Positions 45,060 to 55,839 are shown, counted from the stretch's first letter. The stretch: 64,000 nt of DNA from Monodelphis domestica (GCF_027887165.1 NC_077227.1:353222610-353286609); one strand, 5' to 3'. The notes: generated by a model from the letters alone, not told the origin. Program-made: numbers and translations.

Positions 45060-45290
45060 CTCTCTTAATCTTCTGCCAGGTAGATAAATAATAATATTTC
45101 TATAGTTTTAAGGTCTTATTATCCCATTTTACCCATGAAGTAAATGCTATTATTAACCTCATTTTGCAGATGATGAAATTGAGCCTGAAAGAGGCTAAAC
45201 GATTTGTTTAAGGTTACACAACTGCTGTTTGGCACAGGATTAGAACTTAGCTCTTTCTGGCTCTAGGTCCAACACTCTAGCCACTGGCCA
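45060..45290 (-). repeat. MIR SINE, reverse orientation
   Basis: 'attttgcagatgatgaaatt', 'gagcctgaaagaggctaaac' and 'aaggttacacaactgctgtt' are reversed MIR landmarks. Confidence 0.75.
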
Positions 45291-45419
45291 GAATTTCATC
45301 TACAGCATCCCTGAAAAGAGGTCAATTAACAGTCCTGAATATCATTAGTGACAGAAGACTCTCTGATTCCCCAGACGGCCGATTACATTGACATATAGCT
45401 CTAGGTTCCATATAACTAG

Positions 45420-45655
45420 GTGCTACAATGGATAAATCACTGGGATCAGAATCAGGAAGACTTATCTTCCTAAGTTCAAATCAGGCTTCAGACATTTATA
45501 AGCTTTGTTAACCTGGGCAAGTGTATTTGTTTCAGTTTCCTCATATGTAAAATAAGCCAGAGATGGAAATGATAAACCACTCAAGTAACTTTGCCAGTAA
45601 AACTCCAAATAGGGTCACAAAGAGTTGGACATGACTGAAATGACTGAACAAAAAG
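45420..45655 (+). repeat. Full-length marsupial tRNA-derived SINE
   Basis: It runs from 'gtgctacaatggataaatca' through 'aagttcaaatcaggcttcag' and 'ttgccagtaaaactccaaat' to the diagnostic tail 'acatgactgaaatgactgaa'. This is the most complete copy of this family in the window. Confidence 0.8.
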
Positions 45656-46079
45656 AGTTTGGTTTCACCAATTCCCATCCAATGGACCTACTTCTGCCTC
45701 CTGTTTTAAGTGGAGAAGAGTGAAGAGGGATCTCAAGACAGGGAATGGGGGTAGAGTGCTGTTTGACATTCTGTCAAACTTCTACATGATAAACTGATTC
45801 CATTTGGCAGGGACTAGCCAGTTAATGAAAATTCTCCTCTTTCAAGATGTGACATATTCCTCATGAGCTGTCAGATGGAAAGTCTACATAATGAAGAGTA
45901 CTGGCATGGAGCAAAGCCATCTGGAACATCCAAAAGCTACTCTGCGAGGGGGTCTTTCAATTGGGAGAGGGGAGGAAAGAGATGAAATCATCAAGTAGTG
46001 TTTATTGGTTTGTGGTTATTTAACTCATTTACCACCATGCTGAGGCTGTGGGTTTGTAACCTGGCTTGAAAATATACTC
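45656..46079. other. Unassigned sequence
   Basis: No repeat or gene is recognised. Confidence 0.4.
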
Positions 46080-46465
46080 CAAAATTTCATTCATTCAACA
46101 GGCATTAATTAAACATCTACTGTGTTGTAAAACACTGGGTTGGGGTTAGGAAAAAAAATACCAAAAAGGAAAACAATAACAACAAAAATAACAATAACAA
46201 TAACAAAATATAATACAAGATATGCAAGCCCACCATTTTCACAGTACAATAGAAACCAAGAGTCGGAAGGGGCCTCAGAGACACTTAATCCAATCCCTAC
46301 TTCCAATACAGATTTTTTTTCTGAGATGTCCCCACTAGTCAGATAGCATCTTCTTCAATACCTTCATCAAAATGGAGCTCATTATCTCTCAGAATTACAG
46401 AATCTCAGAATCAGAGGGACATCAGAGGCCATTTAATCTAATCTGTAACCGAAGGTCACCTCTTC
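46080..46465. repeat. L2 and MIR fragments with an (AACAAT)n tract
   Basis: A short reversed L2 start ('gcattaattaaacatctact') is followed by an A-rich (AACAAT)n tract at 46,175-46,205. Then comes a MIR-like reversed segment ('agagtcggaaggggcctcag', 'tcagagggacatcagaggcc'). Confidence 0.6.
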
Positions 46466-46970
46466 CTTCTTGACTAGGCTATGATGGTCTCCTAGGTAGC
46501 CTCATATGTAGGTTATCATGGTTCCTGCCTGGATTTCTTGTTTCCTTAGTCTGTCTCTGCCAGACCCTGCTTGTGTTTGCTGGGAGATAAAACCCATGGA
46601 CACAAGAATTCTTGTTTCTTACCAGGCTTTTGGATAACTAGGGAAAACTTATTCATGCCTATCATTCTTGTTCTGAGAGAACACAGAAATATCACTTGCC
46701 ATGATACTAGATAACTAAAGACTATACCAGGACCTGGTGGGTCAACCTTAAGTTTTGCACATGAAAAGCACTTAAATCTTATAAGGTTATAACCTTCATT
46801 GATTACCATCATCACATCCAGCTTTGTCACTGACACTTCTTTCTTTGATGCACCTCTTTACCTTAAGACTTCTAAAAACAAAATGAAATAATTTTTGTTG
46901 AAAGATTCCATGCCAGTCTCAGTGAACCTGACTCTTTTCTTGGAGAACCAAAACTATTTGGGTTTTCCCC

Positions 46971-46985
46971 CCATTAACTATTCCT
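46971..46985. repeat. Target-site duplication, left copy
   Basis: CCATTAACTATTCCT, repeated exactly at 47,639-47,653. Confidence 0.92.
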
Positions 46986-47638
46986 TTTTTTTGAAAATTT
47001 TATTTAATTAGTTAATTTAGAATATTTTTCCATGGTTACAAGAATTATGTTCTTTCCCTCCCTTACCCTTACCCCCTCCTATAGCCAACATACAATTCCA
47101 CTGGGTTTTACATGTGTCATTGATCAAGACCTATTTCTATATTATTGATATTTGCACCAGGGTGATCTTTTAGAGTCTACATCCCCAATCATATCCCCAT
47201 CGACCCATGTGATCAAGCAGTTGTTTTTCTTCTATGTTTCTACTCCCACAGTTCTTCCTCTGAATGTGGATAGTGTTCTTTCTCATAAGTCCCTCTGAAT
47301 TGTTCTGGATCATTGCAACTAGTAGAAAAGTCCATTACTTTCGATTGTACCACAGTGTATCAGTCTCTGTATATAATGTTCTCCTGGTTCTGCACCTCTT
47401 ACTCTGCATCAATTCCTGGAAATCATTCAGTTCACATGGAATTCCTTCACTTTATTATTCCTTTTAGCACAATAGAATTCCATCACCAACATATACCACA
47501 ATTTGTTCAGCCATTCCACAATTGAAGGGTATCCCCTCATTTTCCAATTTTTTGCCACCACAAAGAGCGTTGCTATGAATATTTGTGTATAAGTCTTTTT
47601 CCTTATTATTGCTTTGGGGTACAAACCCAGCAGTGTTT
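46986..47638 (-). mobile_element. 5'-truncated L1, reverse strand, exact target duplications
   Basis: A poly(T) start is followed by the reversed 3' UTR ('gaatatttttccatggttac', 'cattgatcaagacctatttc') and the ORF2 C-terminal codons (open 47,427-47,642 minus). Its peptide differs slightly from the copies at 14,130 and 28,259, so it belongs to a related, somewhat older group. Exact 15-bp duplications bracket it. Confidence 0.94.
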
Positions 47639-47653
47639 CCATTAACTATTCCT
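47639..47653. repeat. Target-site duplication, right copy
   Basis: Exact match to 46,971-46,985. Confidence 0.92.
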
Positions 47654-49355
47654 ATTCCTATTTCCTGTACATACTTTTGGAAAAGCTAATTTGAATGATG
47701 AATTCCTTATAAATCCACATCAATCTTTTTTTTGGATAATTCCTCCATTTCTACCTAAATGTAATTGTTTCTGTTTGTGGTTTCATAATTTTCCATTTAA
47801 TAGTTGGATTTTTTTTTGGTGCTTGGAAGTTCTTCCTTTTATTGGGTTGAAATTTACTTCCTGCCTATTTTCACATCCCATTCAAGCCCTATTTGATTCT
47901 TAAATACATAGAAAAAAGGAGAGAGAATAAGGAAATTCCATTTTTTAGAGGGAGAAAGAATTCTCAGGTCTTCATTCTCCTCTGGTAAAGTAGGACTTAC
48001 TGGAGGCTGATGTTGAATCTAGCAGGTTGTTTGTCAGACCCATGCCACTGGGTCATCATCAAGGTCAGAGAAGGATTTGTTCAAAACATGACTTATGGTG
48101 TACATCTGGCTCATAAGGAGAATGATAGCTCCCTTTTCTGGAGCACCTTACAATTTATAGAACACTTTTTAACTGTTGCAGTTTTCTGTTAAAGTCTCAT
48201 AATAGCTCTGAGTATTAGAAATAACAAGAGATTACAGATCTCAGAATCAGAATTGGAAAGAATCTTAGTGATTTTAATAGTATTTTATTAAATGGCCTCA
48301 AACATTTTATAAGCTGTGTGACCCTAGGCAAATCACTTAACCTTGTTTGCCTCAGATTTTATTTAATGGATAAAGAAACTGAGGCCAAGAAAATTAATCT
48401 TTTAGAGAGAGTAATTTGAGACCAAGAGAGTTCACGTGATTTGCTCCAGTTCATATATTTGAGAGATAAAACTCAAATTTCAGTACATCTGATCTTTTGA
48501 CCCCGATGAACCTAAACCCTAAATATATGTTCTAAACTTTTTCCTTGATAATGAGTTTAACAAAAGTGACAGTTGGGAAACACAGCTATTTGTGAAAGTC
48601 CCCTCCCCACAGGCACATAATATGCATAAGCATTTGCATTTATATGCATAAATCACTAATCAATCTTTACTGTACTCCCATGCATTTAGAGGAGAAACCC
48701 TAAATCAACGAATGACAACTTTAAAAACAGCCAAGTTATTTTAAGTCTATTTTCTAAACTACTTTCCACCTCCCTCATGTTTTCTCCAAAGCTTTTAGGA
48801 GTCTGAAATAAGTAATCCCCATCAGGAGAGAATCAAAATGAGCTTCCCTTAATCTGGTTTTGGATTTCTATAATAGATAATTGTCCTAGCATTCACTTGA
48901 GTCTTCCTTAAGGAATGGAGAAAAGGTAGATTTAATTCATAATTTGATTTAGTGAGTATTTTAAATGTGCCTTTTACCCAGTGATTTAGAACAGCAGCCT
49001 TGCTCTAGGACCTGTTCCAGTTTGTGTGCCTGCAGGACATCAAGAAAGTCACATTCTGGACCACAGTTTTCCATTTGTATGTTGGATAAGTTGGAAGGTG
49101 AAGGTTCCTCTCCAACATTTTCTATATTCTAAATTCTAACATTTACGTTCTTCATTATATATAGTCTGTAGCTCTCTATCTTCTTTGTTCTAAAGTTCCT
49201 CCTGGTTATGACATGCTATATAATATGAGCCTAAACAACTTTCCAAAGATCAGGTAGCTCAGCTTAGTATCAAGGACAAGTCCTATTCTTTGTCATGAGT
49301 TGTTGATCAGCCTTTTCAGTTACATCCAACTCCTTGTGACCCCATCTGGGTTTTT
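47654..49355. other. Mostly single-copy-like; MIR at about 48,230-48,500
   Basis: 'tgtgaccctaggcaaatcac' near 48,318 is a forward MIR piece, and 'gagagttcacgtgatttgct' near 48,426 a reversed one. The rest shows no repeat or gene that I recognise and includes the POU-like motif cluster at 48,619-48,656. Confidence 0.4.
48619..48656. promoter_or_regulatory. Cluster of octamer/POU-like motifs
   Basis: Within 38 bases lie TATGCATAAG, CATTTGCAT (a perfect octamer ATGCAAAT on the minus strand) and TATATGCATAAAT. Three POU-type half-sites this close together are unusual outside enhancers. Function is inferred only from motif density. Confidence 0.3.
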
Positions 49356-49359
49356 TTTT

Positions 49360-49545
49360 TTTTTTTTGGCAGAGGTATTGGAGTGGTTTGCCATTTCCTT
49401 CTCCAGCTCATTTTACAGAGGAGGATATGGAGGAAAACAGGATTAAGTGAGTTGTCCAGAATGTCTGGGGCCATATTTGAATTTAGGAAGATGAATCTTC
49501 TTGTCTCTAGGTCTGGTGCCCTATAACCTTGGCCCAAATGACAGC
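49360..49545 (-). repeat. Marsupial tRNA-derived SINE, reverse orientation
   Basis: 'attggagtggtttgccattt', 'ctccagctcattttacagag' and 'ttgaatttaggaagatgaat' are in reversed order, preceded by a T tract. Confidence 0.8.
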
Positions 49546-49969
49546 CCAATTACTCTAAATTTCTTTAAGGGAGTGGGGCATAAGGGGCATAAGGGTCATT
49601 ATTAACATTTGAAATGTTGCTGTGGCTGCAAAGATGCTATTAGTCTCAAGTGCCTTTGACTATATACATAGATAATCTGTTCCATATTTCCCTGTGCTTG
49701 ATCTTCATCTGTTAACCTAGACTTCTCTTCTTAGACTTACCTCTCAAACTTTTAGACTTTTAGACTTTCTCCCTTCTCTTGTTCTGATCTCCCTGGTTCC
49801 TAAGAATGGGTCATAGACTCTGCATTGGTCCCTACCTCATATTATGCCTGTTCATTCCCCCTGCAGAGCACTGCAGGTGGGAAGAATTTGTCCTATTATC
49901 ACCGTAATGGGATTTTAGGCCATTTAACAGTGTTCAGGATGTGAGGTGACAGTTCTACCCACCTCTAAC

Positions 49970-50090
49970 CCTGTCAAATTCCAAAGGGAGTGTGATGTCT
50001 ATTTCTGGTTGCAGCACGTTAGGAAAAGACTGACAAATCAGAATGCATATGGAGGAGAGTGACTAGAATGGAAAGGGAAGCTGTAATGCC
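49970..50090 (+). repeat. L3/CR1 scrap
   Basis: 'atttctggttgcagcacgtt' and 'ggaggagagtgactagaatg' resemble forward L3/CR1. Confidence 0.5.
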
Positions 50091-50219
50091 CCTCTTCTCT
50101 GCCTCAGAGAATCCCTCTTTTCCTTTCAGATGCAGGTCAGGCACCACTTTCTACCTTTCTGCCTTTGCTGGCCCTCCCAAACTATATTAAACTTCTTTGT
50201 ATTTATACTTTTTTCTTTT

Positions 50220-50375
50220 CCAGCTCATTTAACAGGTGAAGAAATTGAGACAAATAGGTCAAAATGACTTGCTTGGTGTTATGCAGCTAATGTCTGAGGC
50301 CAGACTTGAATTCAGGAAGATGAGTTTTTATGATTTCAGGTACAGTATTCTATCCAGTCCATCATCTATCTGCCC
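50220..50375 (-). repeat. Marsupial tRNA-derived SINE, reverse orientation
   Basis: 'ccagctcatttaacaggtga', 'taatgtctgaggccagactt' and 'attctatccagtccatcatc' give a reversed copy. Confidence 0.7.
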
Positions 50376-50394
50376 TTATTTTAATTAATTAATT

Positions 50395-50770
50395 GGGTTT
50401 GGGGGGGCTGTAAGGATAAGAGATAAGGGATAGGGAAAAATAAAGATTGTCTTTAAGAGGAAAGGAGAAGAATTTAGACAGAAATGCTGGGAGAAGATTC
50501 TGGAAGGAGAAGGCTTTGAAGAGGAGGATCTTGGGGGTTAACTAAGATTAGCAATCACACCTTGTCTGGCTTCTCTCTGAGCTAGAAGGGAGGACATTTG
50601 CTCTATCATCTCCTGGGGACTCATGAGTCTTGCAGAAAGATTAGGAAGTTCCTGTATTTGGAGACATAACTTGGGAGAGATCTTTATTTCCCTGAAGTGC
50701 TTAGACCAATCTGGCTGAGACAACTTGGTTAAGGTAAAACCAAAAGGTTTTCATCTGGGACTTTGGATTT
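50395..50770 (-). repeat. Left arm of a retroviral inverted repeat
   Basis: The minus strand of this segment matches 54,165-54,530 on the plus strand over about 360 bases at high identity (nearly nine of ten bases by eye). It includes 'ccaggagatgatagagcaaa' and 'caatctttatttttccctat'. A 61-codon minus frame (50,538-50,723) shares the peptide core QIQELPNLS with the right arm. The arm ends in a pyrimidine tract followed by 'ttacag', which resembles a splice acceptor. The encoded protein was not identified. Confidence 0.75.
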
Positions 50771-50853
50771 ACTTTGGATTTAGATTTAGGAGGTAGATTT
50801 CTTGGGAAGGACCTAGGTGGATTGGAGATGGAAAAAACTCAACTAGAAACCTC

Positions 50854-51373
50854 TGTGAATTTTAAAATCTCCATCTTGCTTGGTCTAGCATCCAGGATTG
50901 TGCACACCCACACTACACGGGCATGTGCTAGTCAGTGACAAATCAGAAATAACTAACTGCCCACCTGGGTGGTCCTAAGCCAAGCTTGAGCCACCATTGG
51001 CACTTGTGAGGCACAGGAAGTGAGGTAGAGTACAGCCTCTGGAATTTGCTCACTTCCTGTGGACAGAACTAGGTGCGAGTTCATGCTAGGAGCTGGAACA
51101 GGGAGGAGGCCCACAGAGAGCTTTCCTTCAGATCAGTCATGTGAGTCAAGGACCGATTCTCTTCTCTACCTTGGCCCTCAGGCCTAAACTCCCTCTGGTT
51201 CTGCCAGAAAGTTGAGTTAACCTTTTTCCCTTTTCTCCTCTCTCCTTATCTCCCTTTCCATTTTCTTACTCCCATTGTGATTAAACCACCATAAACTCCA
51301 TTCTGACTTGAGTGTTTCATTTGAGGAATTTCATAAGTAAATTCCTTGGTGACCATAAATTAATATTATAACA
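50854..51373 (+). mobile_element. Probable LTR, 520 bp
   Basis: It starts TGTGAATTTT and ends ATTATAACA. The 3' part has 'tgattaaaccaccataaact', an ATTAAA polyadenylation signal near 51,282, followed by a U5-like 'ccttggtgaccataaatt'. The sequence is unlike the LTRs at 29,411 and 53,520, so it is another family. The orientation is inferred from the poly(A) signal. Confidence 0.5.
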
Positions 51374-52258
51374 ATCTTTAAAGGTGATTTTCACCATAAT
51401 AGTTGGTAGACCTCGAAGGTTTATTGAATTTCCTCAATAAATTTCCTGAATTTTCTTGCCTTTTCACCCTACTTCCTCCTCACTCAGTCAGTCCTTTTAC
51501 CAGCTAACTTGGCTTAAAGACACAGCTGCCAGAACAGGTGAGTATAAAACACTTTTTCTCTCTTCTCTTTTCTCCTTAATTTAAATTGGGGTCAGCAGGT
51601 TTTTTCTTTTCCTCCTCTCTTTAATTTTAAGGGGGCAGCTGGGTGGCTCAGTGGATTGAGAGCCAGGCCAGGCTTATAGACAGAAGATCCTAGGTTCAGA
51701 TCTGACCTCAGATACTTCCCAGATGTGTGACTCTGATAGCTAGATAGGTAGCTAAATCTAATCAACTGATTAGCAGTGAGGAAACTCTGGAGAATGGATC
51801 CCTTGCCTCTCAACAAAAACAGCTGAGTACACCTAGGGAGCCAACTGAAAGCCCATTTTCCTGTTTCCTGGCCTTTCTAGTCTTAAAAAATTTAAGTGGG
51901 CTTTGCTCAAGGAAGATAGCACATGGTCCTAGAAGTTTTAGCCTGAGGGCTAAAGGAAGATTGCTGGGGACCCTCCCATATACACACTTTTTAAAAGAAG
52001 GAGTTTTAGCTCTACCCTTTGTTTACAGCCTATTCACTCCTAATCAGCCCCTTTTCATACAGTCTCTGCCTCCAGGCATAAGGCTTTGTTTGGCTTCCTC
52101 TTTACTTGTGACTCCTCCCAGACCTTTAAAATAAGCCTAGCCTAAGAGAAAAGATAGGAGAATTTACAACAGAATAGGCCCTTGGCAGCAGGCAGAAAGA
52201 GATCCACCTACTGACAAGAAGGAAAAGTTACAGGCAACTTAGTAATTGACTTAAAAAA
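51374..52258. other. Retroviral-leader-like sequence with a SINE
   Basis: After the LTR there is noncoding sequence with a strong splice-donor match (CAG then GTGAGT, junction at 51,537/51,538). The SINE at 51,633-51,830 follows, then sequence leading into the small ORF. No primer-binding site could be matched with confidence. Confidence 0.4.
51633..51830 (+). repeat. SINE1-type marsupial SINE, forward
   Basis: 'gggggcagctgggtggctca', 'gtggattgagagccaggcca' and 'ctaggttcagatctgacctc' give the classic 5' end of this SINE. The 3' part is diverged. It appears inserted in the retroviral mosaic. Confidence 0.85.
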
Positions 52259-52615
52259 ATGTGGCTCCAGCCCGTACATGCTTTACTTAGGAATTGGCTT
52301 ATAAGTTCAATAACCAAATGCATAGGATTCCTAATAGGTGTTCCTATAGGATGGCTCTTTTCAGAGACTATTAGTCTCTACATGACCCTTGAATTCCTCT
52401 TCCTTGGGATTGTAATTGTTGGAGTTGTAATAATATACCTAATTTCCTCTAAGAGAGAACAATCGCTTGTTTCTTCTATTACTCGACAAATTAAGGAAGA
52501 AAATACTTTTATTAATCAACAAATTATGGAACAGAATACTTTTATTAATCAACAATTTGTGGAACAAGATGAGCTTATGGAAGAAAGATGGGGAGAGATT
52601 AAAACTTTCCTGTAA
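52259..52615 (+). CDS. Small two-membrane-segment ORF inside a retroviral mosaic
   Basis: A 118-codon frame, ATG to TAA, of unknown function. Residues about 18-33 (ITKCIGFLIGVPIGWLF) and 40-62 form two hydrophobic segments, so a hairpin membrane protein is plausible. From residue 64 the chain is polar. Two 33-bp tandem units (52,496-52,528 and 52,529-52,561) encode 11-residue repeats sharing NTFINQQ, then a third degenerate, acidic unit (EQDELMEERWG). It lies between an LTR at 50,854 and an LTR at 53,520, and a proline-rich open stretch follows in another frame. I recognise no gag, env or accessory family. It could be an accessory or captured gene, or a gag/env remnant that stays open by chance. 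Confidence 0.4.
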   Translation: MWLQPVHALLRNWLISSITKCIGFLIGVPIGWLFSETISLYMTLEFLFLGIVIVGVVIIYLISSKREQSLVSSITRQIKEENTFINQQIMEQNTFINQQFVEQDELMEERWGEIKTFL

Positions 52616-52649
52616 AACATTAAAAGATAGTTAAGGACATCCCGCAATA

Positions 52650-52881
52650 GGAGTGATTTATCCCTCCATTCTCCATCATTATCAGATTCCCTGCCCCACC
52701 CTGTCCAAAACAATTTGGCTCCTAGTTCTCAAATAGCAGCCCCCTCATACCAACCAGCTCCCCCCCTCCTGACCACCCAGCCCCTCCCCCTGCCCATGCC
52801 TCCTCCCCATTCCTGCCCATCCTGCCTCAGCCCCTCCCCCTGCCCATGCCTCTTACCCTGTCCCTTCAGCCCTGGCTACTG
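52650..52881 (+). pseudogene. Proline-rich open stretch, possible gag remnant
   Basis: In the frame beginning near 52,650, about 75 codons are rich in proline, serine and leucine, ending at a TGA. A 25-bp unit starting 'cagcccctccccctgcccat' occurs twice (52,788 and 52,828). Proline-rich linkers occur in retroviral Gag proteins, but no capsid or nucleocapsid motif accompanies it, so this is only suggestive. Confidence 0.3.
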
Positions 52882-53519
52882 ACTAGGTAAATGCTTACTT
52901 GCTTATATCATTTTAATTGGGCCCTGATTCAAGGACCTGTTATAGATTTATTTTTCCTTTACTTAGAATTTCTACACATAAGACTTTGATAGTCTATATT
53001 TTCATCCAGAAATTATATTTTTTTTATTTGGATTTTTCTGATGTCCTTTTAATTTCTCTTGCAAATTGATTCATATACCTCGTAACTCAGCCATGCATCC
53101 CTAAGTGATCTCTGTATTTTTCAATCATCCTCTTCAAGGGGGAAATGTAAAAATATTATTATTTTAAATTGCAAAGTTTAAATTCCTTTTGAGAAGAATT
53201 TTAGGTTGAGAAACATGCTACCTCTCTGAATCCAGAAACTGAACTGTTTCGAGAAGACACCAAGAAGATGCCTCCAGACCACAAGCTCCACGAGAAGATC
53301 AAGAATGAACTTTGAGTGTGGTTGATTGAACATTTATTTGTATGTATACTTTCATGCCAAAGGAGACTGCCCCCTAACTGGCTTTTTGTCAATATGTCCA
53401 GCAGTTATTGGTATTGTTCTTTTTTTCTCTTATCCTCAAATTATTGTAATCTTTAAATTAAATTATGTTTTTATGATCCTTTGGGGAAGTCCTTCTTCCC
53501 AGAGGATCAAACAGGGAGA
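52882..53519 (+). mobile_element. 3' internal noncoding region of an endogenous retrovirus
   Basis: Diverged but clearly related to the minus strand of 29,698-30,370, including 'ccctgattcaaggacctgtt', 'catgcatccctaagtgatc' and 'tctcttatcctcaaatta'. Two purine-rich tracts are present ('cttcaagggggaaatgt' near 53,137 and 'aacagggaga' just before the LTR). The second abuts the LTR, as a polypurine tract should. Confidence 0.6.
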
Positions 53520-53874
53520 TGTAAAAATGGAGACTTGAATCCAGGACTTCAATCCCAGAAGTCCTTGCTCCACTTCCCCAGAATCCTTTGTAATATCACT
53601 GAATTATCACCTGGGCTGAGATTGAGATGGGGTATTTAACCTGATTGGAAAGGCTTCTGGGCCTCTCTTTTCTTTCCTGTTTCCGCTTGCAAGCAGACAC
53701 GGCTCTTTTCATAATGTAGGTGAGGTTGTCTAGGTCAGAGGCCTAGACACGTGTTTTCTTATTCTGTATTTTCTTTAATCTTTAACCTTTAATAAACCTC
53801 TAAAAATATAATACTCCTTGTAGAGAGAAACTAATTTCTACCTGCCTCAGTTTCCCTAAATTTTAACTGTTACA
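53520..53874 (+). mobile_element. LTR, 355 bp
   Basis: It starts TGTAAAAATGG and ends AACTGTTACA. A TATTTAA promoter-like motif lies near 53,633, and an AATAAA polyadenylation signal at 53,791-53,796. A polypurine-like tract precedes it. The architecture is complete, and it is related to the LTR at 29,411-29,697. Confidence 0.7.
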
Positions 53875-54164
53875 CCAACTCCTGAAATTATAGAAAACCA
53901 AATTTATTGAGCTTTGGAAAATGGTAGATAAGGCCCTAAATCTATACAGCTCTAGCTCCTCCTACCTTTCTATGCCCCGCTCATAGGGATGCCCTTCTGG
54001 TCTCCTCAAGCCCTTCTTACCAGCTCCCTAATCTTATCTAGACCTCCCAAACCATCTGACTATCTTGCTCACCTGACTATCTCAGATTGTCTCTAAAAGG
54101 CTGAGGGGGAACGACTCTCAGGTAGCCTGAATCCTTTCCCAAGCCTGAGGTTGGCTTTCCTAGA
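53875..54164. other. Sequence between the LTR and the right inverted arm
   Basis: About 290 bases of C/T-rich sequence without a recognisable domain. If the LTR served as a 5' LTR for the arm, this would be leader sequence; that is not shown. Confidence 0.35.
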
Positions 54165-54530
54165 TAACCCCAAAATCCCAGATGAAAACCCCTTGGATTT
54201 ACCTTAACCAAGTTGTCTTAGGCAGATTTGTCTCAACACTTCAGGGAAATGCAGATCTCCTCCAAGGTATGTGTCTCCAAATCCAGGAACTTCCTAATCT
54301 TTCCACAAGACTAGTGAGTTCCCAGGAGATGATAGATCAAATGTCCTCCCTTCTAGCTCAGAGGGAAACCAGATAAGGAGTGACTGTTAATCTTAGTTAA
54401 CCCCAAGATCTCCAAAGCCTTCTCCTTCCAGAATCTTCGCCCAGCGTTTGTGTCTAAATTCTCCTCATTTTGTCTTAAAGACAATCTTTACTATTTCCCT
54501 ATCCCTTATCCCTTATCCCTTATCCTTACA
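54165..54530 (+). repeat. Right arm of a retroviral inverted repeat
   Basis: Inverted partner of 50,395-50,770. The open frame 54,182-54,376 shares the peptide core QIQELPNLS and the ending SSLLAQRE with the left arm, but an early indel shifts the N-terminal part. A (CCCTTAT)n tract leads into 'ccttacag', a possible splice acceptor. Confidence 0.75.
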
Positions 54531-54539
54531 GGGGTATAT

Positions 54540-54690
54540 ATCCTTGTATATGTCCTTGTTATTTTATATTAGAATTTGGCTCCCTATGTCAAGAGATTGA
54601 TTCATTCTCTGTATTTGTATCTCCAGTACTTAACATAGAGCCTGGCACAAGGTAAACATTTGAAAAATACTTTTTGATTGATTGTCTGAA
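54540..54690 (+). repeat. L2 LINE 3' end
   Basis: 'ttgtatctccagtacttaac', 'atagagcctggcacaaggta' and 'atactttttgattgattg' give a forward L2 end. Confidence 0.75.
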
Positions 54691-54929
54691 AACTATTCTA
54701 TCTGACAATGAGTTGAGGTAACTCAAGATAATTAGCCAAAGATGAGAATATTTAAGATGAGATGCACTGTTTTTGGTGTCAGGTAGAAGAGACTCTAAGT
54801 TCATTTTCCTTAACTCTTGAGAGAATGAGCAGTGATAATAATGTAGGGGAAGGGAGAGAAGTTATACAGAGGTGGATTTCAGGTACATACAAGGGAGAAC
54901 TCAAATTATTAGAGCTGGCTAAGACTGTA

Positions 54930-55090
54930 ATGGGCTAAGATAAGATCTGGCTAGTCCCTCAAATCTGGAGTTGTTTAAAGCAAAGGCTGCCAGATCATTT
55001 GCTAGGGATGCTAGGGAGTGGCTTTCTACATAGGACCAGAAGTTTGATTAGCTCAAAGGTCCCTGCCAATGCTGAGATTTTACTTCTCTT
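54930..55090 (+). repeat. L3/CR1 3' end
   Basis: 'ttgtttaaagcaaaggctgc', 'cagatcatttgctagggatg' and 'caaaggtccctgccaatgct' match the forward L3/CR1 3' end. Confidence 0.7.
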
Positions 55091-55800
55091 GGGACATTTT
55101 GTGTCTGACACAATTCTGGGCACATTGTGAGTTTTCAACAAATGAATGATAGATTGATTTTCCTTGAAGCTCAAGGTTAAAGTGGGTGGTTTTGACATGA
55201 TTATTCTCTCCAAAGATAAATCCCTGTTTCCAATAAAGGAAAAATATCTTCATTCCCCAAAATAACTAGAATAGACTTTTATTCTTGAGAGAAGTAATGG
55301 TACCTGGGTGAGTTAATTACCTCTTTGTTCTCAGATAGTGCATTTGCCAGTATAGGCAACAAAGGTCCCTGTGGATAAGAGCCAGAGAAGTGATATTAGT
55401 CATGGTTTTGTTTTAGATCATAGGAAAGAAAACTAGGTTAATAAGAGGGCATGGGGATTGAGCACTGAAGCCTCTATTAGGGGTGTTCCAAATAAAGAGG
55501 ATTAAATAATGAGTAATAGGATATGGAGGAGCAGTCACATAGTGAGAAAATGAGCCCCAATTCAGAGAAGGGTCCCTAGGACACAGAACACACAATGCCA
55601 GATTGGGAAGCAACCTTAGAACTTAGAATGTCAATTTCAGAAAGGATCTTTAGGGATCCTTCTGAGTCTAAGTTTCTGATTCTATCATCCCGTGACCTTA
55701 GAACAAAGTATGCCAGAGCTAAAAAGGACATTAAAACTTAAAACATAGTATATTTTAGAGTTATAAGGGAATATAAAATGTTGAATGATATCACTGGAAA
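55091..55800. other. Mostly unassigned sequence
   Basis: A short L2-like scrap near 55,110-55,150 and a MIR-like piece near 55,590-55,790 are possible. No gene is recognised. Confidence 0.4.
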
Positions 55801-55839
55801 GATAGAGGAAATTAGAATTAGAAGTGGCATCCAATGAAT

